Assembly (NCBI GenBank): GCA_029239355.1
Contig: JAQZAZ010000002.1
Coordinates: forward strand, 1 to 64,000
Source: Sphingobacterium sp.
GTDB lineage: Bacteria; Bacteroidota; Bacteroidia; Sphingobacteriales; Sphingobacteriaceae
Direction: 5' to 3'
DNA: 64,000 nucleotides
Positions within the stretch are counted from its first letter, which is position 1, and each line of letters starts with the position of its first letter. Below, piece by piece: positions 27,092-36,589 of this stretch. The notes under the pieces are model-generated. The model was given only the letters and a program-made list of their open reading frames with translations. It made no database searches and had not been told where the DNA came from. Made by a program: the position numbers and the translations under genes.

Positions 27092-27836
27092 AGACGAGAT
27101 CAAAGCAGCCCGTTCCCTTGAAAATCTGATATTGAAACTGCGTCCCGAAAGTAAGATTATTGCAAAAATACAAAGCGTTGAAGGCGCTATAGATTATCTA
27201 TCCGATATTCCCTCTCCTGATCTTATTTTTATGGATATACAGCTTTCCGATGGGATAAGTTTCGATATTTTTAAATCTATAAAAATCCACTGTCCGGTGA
27301 TTTTCTGTACCGCTTTTGGCGAATATGCAATGGATGCCATCAAGGAAAATGGAATAGATTATCTCCTGAAACCTTTTTCGGAAGCTGACCTTAAAAATGC
27401 ATTTGAAAAAGTCGATAACTTCAAGAATTTCTTTCAGAAGACATCAGAAAATACCCTGATCGAGTTGATTCAAAAGATCAACGGACAAGAAAATAAAAAG
27501 AAAAGTTTCCTTGTCTTTAAGAACAACAAATATCTGACAGTTAAAACCGAAGATATAGCTTACATATACATCAATTATACTTCTCCTACGATAGTCACTT
27601 TTAAGAGTGAGCATTTTGACGTCAACCAGTCTTTGGACCAATTGGCCGCACAGTTATCCAGCAGGGAATTTTTTCGGCTTAACAGGCAATACCTGATCAA
27701 CTTTTCGGCGATCAAAGAAGTAGAACATTATTTTGCACGCAAACTCTATGTTAAACTCACCGTACCCACGGATGACAAGTTATTGATCGGAAAGGAAAAG
27801 ACCACCCAATTCCTGAGTTGGCTGGAAGACAGGTAA
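27072..27836 (+). CDS. LytTR-family response regulator
   Basis: A 254-residue regulator. The receiver domain (residues 1-120) has acidic residues ED at 7-8, phospho-acceptor Asp55 in FMDIQ, and the conserved Lys in LLKPF. A LytTR DNA-binding domain covers about residues 145-250 (FFRLNRQYLINFSAI is the typical RxxRxxxxN core with one Arg replaced). It forms the partner of the kinase whose 3' end it overlaps. Confidence 0.9.
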   Translation: MNILIIEDEIKAARSLENLILKLRPESKIIAKIQSVEGAIDYLSDIPSPDLIFMDIQLSDGISFDIFKSIKIHCPVIFCTAFGEYAMDAIKENGIDYLLKPFSEADLKNAFEKVDNFKNFFQKTSENTLIELIQKINGQENKKKSFLVFKNNKYLTVKTEDIAYIYINYTSPTIVTFKSEHFDVNQSLDQLAAQLSSREFFRLNRQYLINFSAIKEVEHYFARKLYVKLTVPTDDKLLIGKEKTTQFLSWLEDR

Positions 27837-27961
27837 ACCGAGGAATCAGTACTTTGAGTCTGTCCATTTTAATGTTTCAATTGCCCTGTAACCGACTGGC
27901 TGAATATCCCCTAATCTCTTTTGCACCTTACAAGACCTACTTGAGTATCGGGTATAAAAAC

Positions 27962-27993
27962 TGGGCAGACTAGCTGTCGCGCTAATCTGCCCA
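27962..27993 (-). terminator. Terminator of the minus-strand hydrolase gene
   Basis: An 8-bp stem (TGGGCAGA, 27962-27969, with 27986-27993) plus an inner 4-bp pairing (27971-27974 with 27981-27984). On the minus strand it is followed by a T-run. It lies 75 bases beyond the stop at 28069. Confidence 0.65.
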
Positions 27994-28068
27994 ATATAAA
28001 TAAACAATTGTTATGTACTGAACACGCTTGCAGTGTATCCAATTCATCTTGGTGCCCTTTGGGGTGTC

Positions 28069-29019
28069 TTATTGTCCTAAAAATGCCAAGGCTTTTGCTA
28101 AAAATGCTTCATAATTCTGGTAAAATGCGGCGTGACCTGAATCCTTAAATTCCAGCAAGATAGCATTTGTTATATGTTGCTTCATATTGTGCGCATTTTC
28201 AATCGTTATTGGCAGGTCTTTATCGCCATGGACAATTAACACCGGCTGTTTGATTTTTTCGATCTCTTTAAGCGCTTCAGCATCCGGTTGTGCCCATGCC
28301 AATACCGCAGTAAATTGAGCGGTTGAGGTTGCTTCACTCAAGGGGAGGTCCCTATCTACCGTGCGAAGCTGAACTCTTGCAAAGGACGCTTTGCCAGCTT
28401 CGATGCTAGCTTTTGAATCAGTAAAACCAAACTTTAAGTACGATGCCTCCGGACTGAGCCCCGCAGTTCCAGCGATAATATTTGGTAAATTGGAAAGCCC
28501 GATAGCACCTTTAGGACCACTATCCGCCAGAATGATTTTATTGACAAGCGTAGGTTCCGTGAGTACGATGCGTTGTGCTACAAATCCACCCATCGAAAAT
28601 CCCATAATGTTTACTTTGCCTAGGTTCATAGTTTTAATAAAATCAATTGCATCATCGGCCATCGCCTGCACGGTATTTGGAGTTGCTCCCTTTGAAGATG
28701 CCACTCCCTTATTATCAAATATGATCACCCTATATTGTTTTGCCAAGCCATTGGTCACCGCAGGGTCCCAATCATCCATAGTTCCCCCTGTGCCAGGCAG
28801 TAAAATCAACGGGATCCCGCTTTCCCTGCCCCAAGTCCGATAAGCGAAATCGGTTCCTTTCACCTTGACAAAATTGGTCTTTGCAGTGTTATGATCCGCT
28901 GCAGTTATTTCCTGACCGATCGGAGCGTCATTTCCGTCCTTACTGCAAGAAATTGTAATTGTCGAAATTAAAACTGTGCATAGAGCACTTGCGATTGTGA
29001 TTTTTTTGAATGCTTTCAT
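28069..29019 (-). CDS. Alpha/beta hydrolase lipoprotein
   Basis: A 316-residue hydrolase with a signal peptide and probable lipid-modified Cys25 (TITISC followed by SKDG). The fold has an LLPGTGG oxyanion region, nucleophile Ser142 in GFSMGG, an Asp in VHGDKDLPI, and a His in DSGHAAFYQ, a complete Ser-Asp-His triad. The substrate cannot be predicted. It is monocistronic and divergent from the SDR remnant downstream of 29100. Confidence 0.85.
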   Translation of the reverse strand: MKAFKKITIASALCTVLISTITISCSKDGNDAPIGQEITAADHNTAKTNFVKVKGTDFAYRTWGRESGIPLILLPGTGGTMDDWDPAVTNGLAKQYRVIIFDNKGVASSKGATPNTVQAMADDAIDFIKTMNLGKVNIMGFSMGGFVAQRIVLTEPTLVNKIILADSGPKGAIGLSNLPNIIAGTAGLSPEASYLKFGFTDSKASIEAGKASFARVQLRTVDRDLPLSEATSTAQFTAVLAWAQPDAEALKEIEKIKQPVLIVHGDKDLPITIENAHNMKQHITNAILLEFKDSGHAAFYQNYEAFLAKALAFLGQ

Positions 29020-29099
29020 TGTGTTATATTATATTGATGAAGCAAACATATTGCATATACGAAAGTAAAAGATCTAATAAATAGTCCAACTGGACATTT

Positions 29100-29719
29100 T
29101 CACTCTCGAACTGGACAAAGCCTCCATTATAAAATTCCACGGCACAATGGACATTCTGCAATCTGCAACGATCAATGACTGTACTCAAAAAAGAAATTAT
29201 TCGGAACGAAGTAAGCATTGATGTACTTTCCTTAATGCCGGTATTGCTACTTTTGCAGCGATTGAACAGGCGACGGAAGCTGACTTCGATGCACAGTTCA
29301 ATACTAATGTAAAAGGACATTTTTTTACGTTGCAACAATTGACTCCTCACTTAGGTACCGGTTCATCTGTCATCTTTAGATCGTCCACTGTTGCTACCGC
29401 GACAAATTTGGGAACATCAATATATTCCGCTACTAAAGGTGCCTTGAACAAAATAGCGCAGATTGCAGCAAACGAGCTAGCGGGCAGAAAAATTCGAGTA
29501 AATGTCGTGAGTCCGAGACCCATAGAGACGCCGGGATTGGAAAATGCTATTCCACAAGATGCCATAGCGCATTTGGCCGCATCAACTCCCCTTCAGCGTA
29601 TCGGGAAACCCGATGAAATCGCAGAAGTTGTTCTATTCTTAGCTTCGGAAAAAGGGTGTTTCATCAATGGAACTGTACTCCTGGTTGATGGAGGTTTTAT
29701 AACATATGCTATAAAATGA
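29100..29719 (+). pseudogene. Decayed short-chain dehydrogenase (SDR) gene
   Basis: The 3' part reads as an intact SDR C-terminus: the catalytic Tyr/Lys region SIYSATKGALNKIA and the tail ASEKGCFINGTVLLVDGGF. Upstream, frame 2 gives LNAGIATF (the NAG motif) after a one-base lesion in a T-run near 29228; frame 3 before it gives SIDVL; earlier still ELDKASIIKF fits the region between the Rossmann strands. The first 60-80 residues with the glycine-rich NAD(P) motif are absent. A truncated 129-residue product from a TTG at 29330 would lack the cofactor domain. The single-base change could also be an assembly error, but the missing 5' end cannot. Confidence 0.8.
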
Positions 29720-29737
29720 AAGCATTATAAATTAAAA

Positions 29738-29760
29738 CCACAGTTTTTAAAAAACTGTGG
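29738..29760 (-). terminator. Palindromic terminator for the molybdenum oxidoreductase operon
   Basis: A perfect stem of 11 bp (29738-29748 with 29750-29760) with CCACAG ends. On the minus strand it is followed by TTTTAATTT. It lies 107 bases past the stop at 29867 and could also stop plus-strand reads through the SDR remnant. Confidence 0.65.
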
Positions 29761-29866
29761 CTCCCTAGTTAGCAACGAACTATTGTCATTAGTTCCATTC
29801 CTCAATTTGTTTGTCAGCATGAAATCTCTATTTCGTGACGGCCAAATGCATGATTTGAAAATATAG

Positions 29867-32104
29867 TTATAACAACCGGTCGAAATGAATCGGTAAATCA
29901 TAAATCCGCTTACCTGTCGCGTGATATATTGCATTGGTAATCGCAGGTGGCATTCCGACACCACCAATTTCACCTACCCCCTTTACCCCCAATTTATTGA
30001 CATGATGATCCTCCTCAGGAATAAACAATACCTGCAGATCCTGAATATCTGCATGAACAGGAATATGATATTCGGCCAGATTGGCGTTGATATACCTCCC
30101 TAGATTGTTATCCATTATCGTCTCTTCATGCAATGCTTTGCTAATCCCCCATATCATTCCGCCTAAGACCTGGCTTTCAGCGGTTTTTGGGTTAATGATC
30201 TTTCCCGCCGCCACAGCAGTTAACGCCCGCTTTACTTCCACCACACCCAGTTCCTCATCTACCTCTACTTCCACGAAAACAGCACTATGCACCGCGCGGG
30301 CCTTCTTACTATATTGAAAAGGATTGGGCATGGAAGCATTGCTTGTCTTTATCAGTTTTTGACCAGAGGCTTGAATAACATCAACAACAGCTACTCTTAC
30401 CGAGGGATCATCTTTTGAAAAAATAAAACCATTGCTAAAACGCACATCTCGAAAGCGCAGATCCTTGAATTTTGATCCCGCCATATGTTGTGCTTTTCTA
30501 AAAAGTTTTCTATTTAATGCTGCACAGGTAGCTTGTACAGCAGATCCAATAGTAGCCGTGGTAAATGAGCCGCCCTGAATGGGTGCAAAAGGCATCTTAC
30601 TATCCGCGTAGGAGAATTCAACATCCTCCACTGCAAGTCCCAGTGTATCAGCGGCAATCTGTGTCATAATGGTGAGAGTACCTGTACCTATATCGGTTAC
30701 TGCACTTTTAATCTGGGCTTTACCATTTGGGAGCATTATTGCTTCGGCCCTCCCCAAGATGCGGTTAGCATCCCAAATGCCTGTAGCCATTCCATATCCC
30801 ACTAATTTATTTCCGCGTTTCATGCTTCTCGGCTCGGGATTTCTATTACTCCAGCCAAATAGTTTAGCTCCCTCGAGGTAACAGGCCATCAGCTCTTTGC
30901 TCGAATACTCCTTCCCACTGCTTTTATCAACTGTCGAATAATTGATCAGGCGTAGTTCTAGCGGATCAATATGAAGTTTGTAAGCAATTTCATCCATCGA
31001 AACTTCAACAGCGTGCATTCCTGTGCTGCCGCCAGGTGCGCGCATATCCAGCGGGCTGTACACATCCAATGGCACAAGTTCATGAGCAAGCAATATATTT
31101 TCGGCAGGATAAAGCATATTTGCCCAATTGACTACAATTTCTACATAGTCTTCAAATCGCGAAGTCTCGGCTATCGCCTTATGATAGATCGCGTTGACTT
31201 TCCCTTGCTTATCTGCACCAAAGCGACTGAATTGGATCGTAGGCGGTCTATGGCCGATCATATACATCTGTTTACGGTCTAAGGATACCCGCACATTACG
31301 TTTCAGATCCAGCGCAGCCATTACCGCCATAAATAGCTGATGCTGTGGCCGCAATCCCGAACCAAATGCACCACCAACGAAAGGTGATATTACTTGCACA
31401 TTTTTCATCTTCAGGCCAAACACATTCGCCACATACAACTGTGAATTTATGGTACCCTGTGTTTTATCGTAGATTTTGAGCTTTCCTTTCCCCTGATAGA
31501 TAACAGTGGAAGCGTAAAGTTCCATTGGGTTATGATGCTCTGTGCCATGTCTGAAGATACATTCGACCTTAGCGGAGGATTCGGCATATGCCCGCTCAAA
31601 ATCGCCCTTCGGCTTTGGTGGAGGTGGCTTCAGCAGCGATGCCAAGCCTTTCTTGGCTTTTCTTGATCTATTCAAGTTATCCACTAAGTCTGTTTCAAAG
31701 CGTTCCTCCTTATAGACCACTTTGATCTTAGCTGCAGCATAACGCGCTGCTTCAAAAGTTTCAGCCACAACCAAGGCAATCGGTTGACCATGGTATTGGA
31801 TCTTATTATCCTTCAGTGGTTTAAAAACTGTCCCTGGAGGGGCATCCATGTCAGCGTATTGAATATCAAACCAAGCTGTTGAAGGTCTATTTTCATGCGT
31901 AAATACCTTAACTACCCCTTCTATATGCGCTATTGTTGATACATCAATTGATGTGATTTCACCTTTTGTAATTGTACTATTTACCACATAACCATACAGA
32001 AGATGTTCAGCCTGATAATCAGCTGCATATTTCGCACTTCCTGTCACTTTTTGCTTCCCCTCCAATCTGCCTACCGCTGTCCCAATAGATACTGTATTAT
32101 CCAT
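29867..32104 (-). CDS. Molybdopterin-binding subunit of a PaoABC-like aldehyde oxidoreductase
   Basis: A 745-residue catalytic subunit of the xanthine-oxidase family. The motif AFGSGLRPQHQ near residue 265 and the C-terminal GVGEIGGVG with the catalytic Glu are both present. A Mo-cofactor segment (GGSFTTATIGSA) also fits. The substrate is probably an aldehyde, by similarity of the three-gene set to E. coli PaoABC, but xanthine or related substrates cannot be excluded. I chose the ATG at 32104, 16 bases after the FAD-subunit stop; an upstream ATG at 32140 would overlap that gene and add an unrelated leader. Confidence 0.88.
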   Translation of the reverse strand: MDNTVSIGTAVGRLEGKQKVTGSAKYAADYQAEHLLYGYVVNSTITKGEITSIDVSTIAHIEGVVKVFTHENRPSTAWFDIQYADMDAPPGTVFKPLKDNKIQYHGQPIALVVAETFEAARYAAAKIKVVYKEERFETDLVDNLNRSRKAKKGLASLLKPPPPKPKGDFERAYAESSAKVECIFRHGTEHHNPMELYASTVIYQGKGKLKIYDKTQGTINSQLYVANVFGLKMKNVQVISPFVGGAFGSGLRPQHQLFMAVMAALDLKRNVRVSLDRKQMYMIGHRPPTIQFSRFGADKQGKVNAIYHKAIAETSRFEDYVEIVVNWANMLYPAENILLAHELVPLDVYSPLDMRAPGGSTGMHAVEVSMDEIAYKLHIDPLELRLINYSTVDKSSGKEYSSKELMACYLEGAKLFGWSNRNPEPRSMKRGNKLVGYGMATGIWDANRILGRAEAIMLPNGKAQIKSAVTDIGTGTLTIMTQIAADTLGLAVEDVEFSYADSKMPFAPIQGGSFTTATIGSAVQATCAALNRKLFRKAQHMAGSKFKDLRFRDVRFSNGFIFSKDDPSVRVAVVDVIQASGQKLIKTSNASMPNPFQYSKKARAVHSAVFVEVEVDEELGVVEVKRALTAVAAGKIINPKTAESQVLGGMIWGISKALHEETIMDNNLGRYINANLAEYHIPVHADIQDLQVLFIPEEDHHVNKLGVKGVGEIGGVGMPPAITNAIYHATGKRIYDLPIHFDRLL

Positions 32105-32120
32105 AGTTGTTTTGCTTAAA

Positions 32121-33140
32121 TTATAAAGAAGGCTTTGCACCAGGCCGCTGTGTTTTGGGATTTAACGCCATAAGACAGTTCCTGACAATTGCCCGCTGTG
32201 CCAGATCAATTTTAAATTTATTATGCGTGAATGCTACTGCGCCATCAGTAACCATTTGAGCTGCCGTTTCAAAGTATTTCCGATCCGGTATTTTATCGAT
32301 CAAAAATTGCTCAGCTTCGCTGATACGCCAAGGTTTATGGGAGACGCCACCTAACGCTATCCGGGCGTCCCTAATCAATCCATCTTCGATAGTAAATGCC
32401 GAAGCGACTGCCACCAGAGCGAATGAATAAGAGCTTCTGTCCCTAAGTTTCAAATAGGAATAGTAATCCCCAAAACCCTGTTTTGGAAGATCGATCCCGG
32501 TGATCAATTCGTCATATTGTAAATTATTATCAAGGTGTGGTGTATCTCCTGGCAGCCTATGGAAATCTTGAAAAGGAATAATTCGGTTCCCATGAGGACC
32601 AACAACATTGACAGTTGCATCCAATGCAGCCAGTGCCACACACATATCGGAGGGAAAGACAGCGATACACTGCTCACTGTGTCCCAATATTGCATGAATG
32701 CGATTATATCCGTTTACTGCCGAACATCCTGATCCCGGAGTTCTTTTATTGCAGGGAGCATTCGGATCATAGAAATAATAACATCGGGTCCGTTGCAAGA
32801 GATTGCCACCATTGGTGGCCATATTTCGTATCTGTGCAGATGCTCCTGCCAAAATCGCCTTGGACAATAAAGGATACTCCGTTTCGATTATTGGATGATA
32901 AGCTGTCTGGGCATTCGTAAGCAATGCGCCAATACGTACGCCACCTTGATCAAGCTGATCCACCGTGCGCATGCTTTCAATGCCATTGATATCCACAAGA
33001 AGATCTGCCTCAGTAACAACATATTTTAACAGATCGATCAGATTTGTACCTCCTGCAATGACCCGATTAGCCGCCGTTGGCTCCATTAGGGCGATTGTAT
33101 CCGCTACAGTGGTTGTTCGTCTAAAAGCGAAATTATTCAT
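32121..33140 (-). CDS. FAD-binding subunit with extra [4Fe-4S] insertion (PaoB-like)
   Basis: A 339-residue FAD subunit: N-terminal FAD motif VIAGGTNL and the central ATNGGNLLQ. Between them and the C-terminal domain is a Cys-rich insertion with Cys120, Cys130, Cys139 and Cys158, the arrangement that carries a [4Fe-4S] cluster in PaoB/YagS and 4-hydroxybenzoyl-CoA reductase. That cluster is absent from ordinary xanthine dehydrogenase, so this supports the PaoABC assignment. It overlaps the 2Fe-2S subunit gene by 8 bases. Confidence 0.9.
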   Translation of the reverse strand: MNNFAFRRTTTVADTIALMEPTAANRVIAGGTNLIDLLKYVVTEADLLVDINGIESMRTVDQLDQGGVRIGALLTNAQTAYHPIIETEYPLLSKAILAGASAQIRNMATNGGNLLQRTRCYYFYDPNAPCNKRTPGSGCSAVNGYNRIHAILGHSEQCIAVFPSDMCVALAALDATVNVVGPHGNRIIPFQDFHRLPGDTPHLDNNLQYDELITGIDLPKQGFGDYYSYLKLRDRSSYSFALVAVASAFTIEDGLIRDARIALGGVSHKPWRISEAEQFLIDKIPDRKYFETAAQMVTDGAVAFTHNKFKIDLAQRAIVRNCLMALNPKTQRPGAKPSL

Positions 33141-33612
33141 ACAGCTCTTTTTTCACCTCCATGATTGCATCAATTATTCCCCTATTGGCGCCGCAACGAC
33201 AAAGATTGCCACTCATCAGCTCCTGCACTTCCTCCCTTGTGCACGCCTTCCCTTCAGCAAACATTCCAAGGGCACTACAGATTTGGCCTGGTGTACAGTA
33301 CCCACATTGGAAAGCATCGTGTTTGATAAAAGCTTGCTGCAAAGGATGCAACTCGTCATCTGTCGTCAGCCCCTCGATCGTTGTAATAGTTGCCCCCTCT
33401 TTCATAACGGCCAAAGTGAGGCAACTTAATACCCTCCGACCGTCAACTAACACAGTGCATGCACCACATTGTCCATGGTCGCAACCCTTTTTTGTTCCGG
33501 TAAGGTGCAGATGTTCGCGAAGTGCATCTAAGAGTGATACCCAGGGCAACAGGGTCAACTGCTGCTCTTTTCCGTTGACACGAAGAGATACTGTATGTTT
33601 TTCATTCATCAT
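33133..33612 (-). CDS. [2Fe-2S] subunit of the aldehyde oxidoreductase
   Basis: A 159-residue iron-sulfur subunit with the plant-type ferredoxin cluster CDHGQCGACTVL...C and the second cluster CGYCTPGQ...CRCGA. I chose the ATG at 33612 (MMNEKH); an earlier in-frame ATG at 33666 would add a leader that is not a clear signal peptide. There is no twin-arginine signal, so unlike E. coli PaoA this enzyme is probably cytoplasmic. It is the first gene of the three-gene operon; no paoD/xdhC-type maturation gene is in the window. Confidence 0.9.
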   Translation of the reverse strand: MMNEKHTVSLRVNGKEQQLTLLPWVSLLDALREHLHLTGTKKGCDHGQCGACTVLVDGRRVLSCLTLAVMKEGATITTIEGLTTDDELHPLQQAFIKHDAFQCGYCTPGQICSALGMFAEGKACTREEVQELMSGNLCRCGANRGIIDAIMEVKKELYE

Positions 33613-33714
33613 TCGCTTCCAGTTAAATGTTGCTAAAAGAAAGAAATGCCTATAAAACAAAGACATTTCACTTTATTCCACACTTTTATAACAGCAGTCA
33701 CCGTCTAAAAGATT

Positions 33715-33750
33715 TAATCTGGAAAAGAATATTCTCTTTTCAATAGATTA
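33715..33750 (-). terminator. Hairpin between phosphatase and oxidoreductase operons
   Basis: An outer 6-bp stem (33715-33720 with 33745-33750) and an inner 7-bp stem (33722-33728 with 33735-33741) around a 6-base loop. Minus-strand reading continues into AATCTTTTAG. It is in the right place to end the sigma-controlled operon that stops at 33806. Confidence 0.5.
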
Positions 33751-33805
33751 CAAAATGCTTCGGTTATTATTACCGTGACTAAACAATACCCTAGCCACCC
33801 CTTAC

Positions 33806-34810
33806 CTATACTTTTTGAATTACTGTTTTATAAAGTTGATGGCCTTCGTGACTGACAACCTGACATTCAATGGCGGTGCCATTGATAGAAAAATAAAAAA
33901 AGCCATATTGATCCATCACGAAACGGCTATACGGCAGGTTAAGTTTGACCGGCGTTACTTCAGATCCCGCACCGGAGATAAACTGATGAAATCTTTTTCC
34001 TTCCACCTTTAGATGCTGCAGCGAATGTTCATGTCCTGACAAATAAATATCCACTCCACGCTTTTCAAAAATGGTTTCCAGGACTTTTCTTACCGCTAGT
34101 GTATCGTAATTATTTGTTCTTGGTCCAGCAGTATATAAAGGATGGTGCCCCACCACAATTTTCCAATAAGCATCCGAATTAGTCAACAACTGATCCAGCC
34201 AAGCCAACTGTTTTTCGGGTTGCTGCCCAGCGACATGAGGACCATAGTCACTATTTGCATAAAACTCAGGGATCATCGGGTTGGTATCGATAAATGCCAT
34301 CAGTACTTTCTTGCCATCTTTGAGCACAAATGTTTTACTGTAATAGCGGGATGGCATCTTCCAACGTCTGCTGATAGTGCTATAGCGCACCTGAGCGTCC
34401 GGATCCGATTTATAATCATGATTACCCAATATTGGATACCAATCCCATTGCAGCGAAAAGGCTGTGTATATATTTTCGAAGGAATAATGCCACAAGGGAT
34501 CGTGTTCGCTAACCACACCGGAAGGATAAAAATTGTCTCCGGTGGAGATGATAAAGTCGTTGGCATACAGATCAGCCCATTTCCCCATCTGCTGCGCTAC
34601 TGCCAGTTGATGATCAGCTCCGTTACGGCCCCAGTCCCCTACGGCCATAAAGTGAATATCATATTCATCTTTGGGCCTATGCATCTGCTGCAAATCTTCG
34701 CTTTCGAGCTGCGTCGTCTTTGCCAACGCCAAGTTGTTGAGCGAAATTCCCCCAAGGCCGGCCGTAATGACCGTACTTAGGGAATTTTTCATAAAAGTTC
34801 TACGTTTCAT
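33806..34810 (-). CDS. Purple-acid-phosphatase-like metallophosphoesterase, exported
   Basis: A 334-residue dinuclear-metal phosphatase with a signal peptide (MKRRTFMKNSLSTVITAGLGG, possibly Tat). All five metal motifs are in order: GDWG (58-61), GDNFY (91-95), GNHD (129-132), GHHP (221-224), GHEH (259-262). The pattern is that of the tartrate-resistant acid phosphatase (type 5) group. It would release phosphate from phosphomonoesters in the periplasm. It starts 8 bases after susD in a sigma/FecR-controlled operon, so the substrate is probably something the SusC/SusD pair imports. Confidence 0.88.
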   Translation of the reverse strand: MKRRTFMKNSLSTVITAGLGGISLNNLALAKTTQLESEDLQQMHRPKDEYDIHFMAVGDWGRNGADHQLAVAQQMGKWADLYANDFIISTGDNFYPSGVVSEHDPLWHYSFENIYTAFSLQWDWYPILGNHDYKSDPDAQVRYSTISRRWKMPSRYYSKTFVLKDGKKVLMAFIDTNPMIPEFYANSDYGPHVAGQQPEKQLAWLDQLLTNSDAYWKIVVGHHPLYTAGPRTNNYDTLAVRKVLETIFEKRGVDIYLSGHEHSLQHLKVEGKRFHQFISGAGSEVTPVKLNLPYSRFVMDQYGFFYFSINGTAIECQVVSHEGHQLYKTVIQKV

Positions 34811-34818
34811 AATGATGT

Positions 34819-36468
34819 CTAATAACCAGGGTTCTGTTTCCAGTGTGTATTTACGTTTAATACCGTGGTAGGCACTGGAAAGATACGGCGAAACTTCTCA
34901 GTCATTCCAGCTGGGTAGAGCGAACGGAATCCCCAATTATCTTCAAATTTCCCGAAACGGATCAAGTCATTCCGTCGCCATGATTCATCTGCAAATTCGC
35001 GTGCGCGTTCATCCAATATATCCGCTAGACTGGGCGCAATTGTCATTGCGGGCGCATTTACATAAGCCCGAATCTGGTTAACCAAAGATTGCGGTGTTTC
35101 ACCTCGGGTGACAGTCGCACCCCGCAGGATCGCTTCGGCTTTCATCAGCAGGATATCGGCATAACGTAATACAGGTACATCATTACTCTGATTACGCTGA
35201 TTTGCAGAAGTCACGGCAACATCCATATAGAATTTTATGGAGCGGTATCCCATTGACCGGCCTTTTTGGTCATTGCCGGCATTTAATGTTGCACCACCAT
35301 CAGGGCGCAAAACGATCTCTCTCGAGGTTTCCATTTGCCAGTCAAATTGCACATCAGCGTCGGCACCATTATAATCCTGGTCTATACCGCGTTTCGAAGT
35401 TTTGATCAGGAAGGGACGGCTTTTATCTTCCGCATAGTTCGACCAATAATATTGCTTCCCGCCAATATAAGAGGCGTTGCGTTCATCTCCCTCCAAATTA
35501 AATTTGTCTAGATAAGATGGTAACACACGAAAAGTCCCCCCTACACTTTGCGGCAATTGAGCGAATTGATTCTGTGCACTACGGTGGATCCAAAAACGTG
35601 CATAGGTCATACCCTGCTGTTTTTCCCGATCAAAGGGTACGGCAAAAATAAAATCTTTGATCTGATACCCATTATCAGGTCGAAATTTAGTCATGAACTT
35701 ATGACTGGTTAAATTAAACTGTCCAGAAGCAATGATATCATCGCACAACGCAACGGCATCATTTAATTTCTCATTCTGTGCAGCAGGTGAATAGTTGGCC
35801 ACATCCGCAGCCATATATACGTTCCAGTTCAGGTATAATTTTACCAACAGCGCTTCAGCCATATACCTTGTTGCTTTACCGTATGTCGCCACTGATACCG
35901 TCTTCGGCAGCAAATTTATCACCGCGAGCAGTTCTGACTCAATAAAGCGGCAGATGTCCGCCCGACTTGAACGTGCAGGTACAGCATCGATAGGTCCAGT
36001 AATCAAAGGTGCTGCACCAAAGTTATCCATCAATATAAAATAATAATACGCTCGAATGGCGCGGGCAGGAGCAGTAAATTCTGCTTTGTCCTCACCGAAT
36101 AGCGTGATCGCATTATTGGCTAGTGTAATCCCAGTAGAAGCCGAATTCCAGATACTGGGTAGCAAACCATTGTCTGCAGTCCAATTGTGTACATGAAATT
36201 CACGGTATCGGCCGCCATCGTAATAATCACTCCCAATAGCAACACTGACAGCTTCATCCGCTGAAAGCGTTTGAATCATCCAGTGGTCACGGCCAAGTGC
36301 TCCACGGTAGGCCGCATATACGTCGGCCAGAATAGCTTCGGCAGCCCGCTCGGTATTAGGGAACTCCGTATGCTGCGATTTTATATCAACATCCAAATCG
36401 GTACATGAAGCCATTGAAAAGGCCAAAACCGATAGTGTGAACAAGCGAATAAAAAGTTTTGATTTCAT
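34819..36468 (-). CDS. SusD/RagB-family lipoprotein (sigma-controlled operon)
   Basis: A 549-residue outer-membrane lipoprotein with lipobox Cys22 after LAFSMAS. The mature start TDLDVDIKSQHTEFPNTERA and the late motifs RYADILLMKAEA and RAREFADESWRRNDLIRFGKF are classic SusD-family sequences. It is 121 bases downstream of susC and 8 bases upstream of the acid phosphatase gene. Confidence 0.93.
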   Translation of the reverse strand: MKSKLFIRLFTLSVLAFSMASCTDLDVDIKSQHTEFPNTERAAEAILADVYAAYRGALGRDHWMIQTLSADEAVSVAIGSDYYDGGRYREFHVHNWTADNGLLPSIWNSASTGITLANNAITLFGEDKAEFTAPARAIRAYYYFILMDNFGAAPLITGPIDAVPARSSRADICRFIESELLAVINLLPKTVSVATYGKATRYMAEALLVKLYLNWNVYMAADVANYSPAAQNEKLNDAVALCDDIIASGQFNLTSHKFMTKFRPDNGYQIKDFIFAVPFDREKQQGMTYARFWIHRSAQNQFAQLPQSVGGTFRVLPSYLDKFNLEGDERNASYIGGKQYYWSNYAEDKSRPFLIKTSKRGIDQDYNGADADVQFDWQMETSREIVLRPDGGATLNAGNDQKGRSMGYRSIKFYMDVAVTSANQRNQSNDVPVLRYADILLMKAEAILRGATVTRGETPQSLVNQIRAYVNAPAMTIAPSLADILDERAREFADESWRRNDLIRFGKFEDNWGFRSLYPAGMTEKFRRIFPVPTTVLNVNTHWKQNPGY

Positions 36469-36589
36469 ATATAAATATTATTTCATGAGCCTGCTATGCT
36501 CGATTACTCATTTAAAGGTCCTAACAATCCCCAGTCTATTTCAATCGTCTATACTTTTTTCGAACAGGGGTATTTCATAAATCAATGCC

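Noticed and set aside
29725..29973. 82-codon minus-strand frame overlapping the end of the molybdenum subunit gene
   Set aside because: Wrong frame relative to the well-supported gene; spans the terminator.
32965..33429. 154-codon plus-strand frame
   Set aside because: It lies entirely antisense to the oxidoreductase subunit genes, which have clear motifs.
34142..34780. 212-codon plus-strand frame
   Set aside because: Antisense to the acid phosphatase gene, whose metal motifs prove the sense strand.
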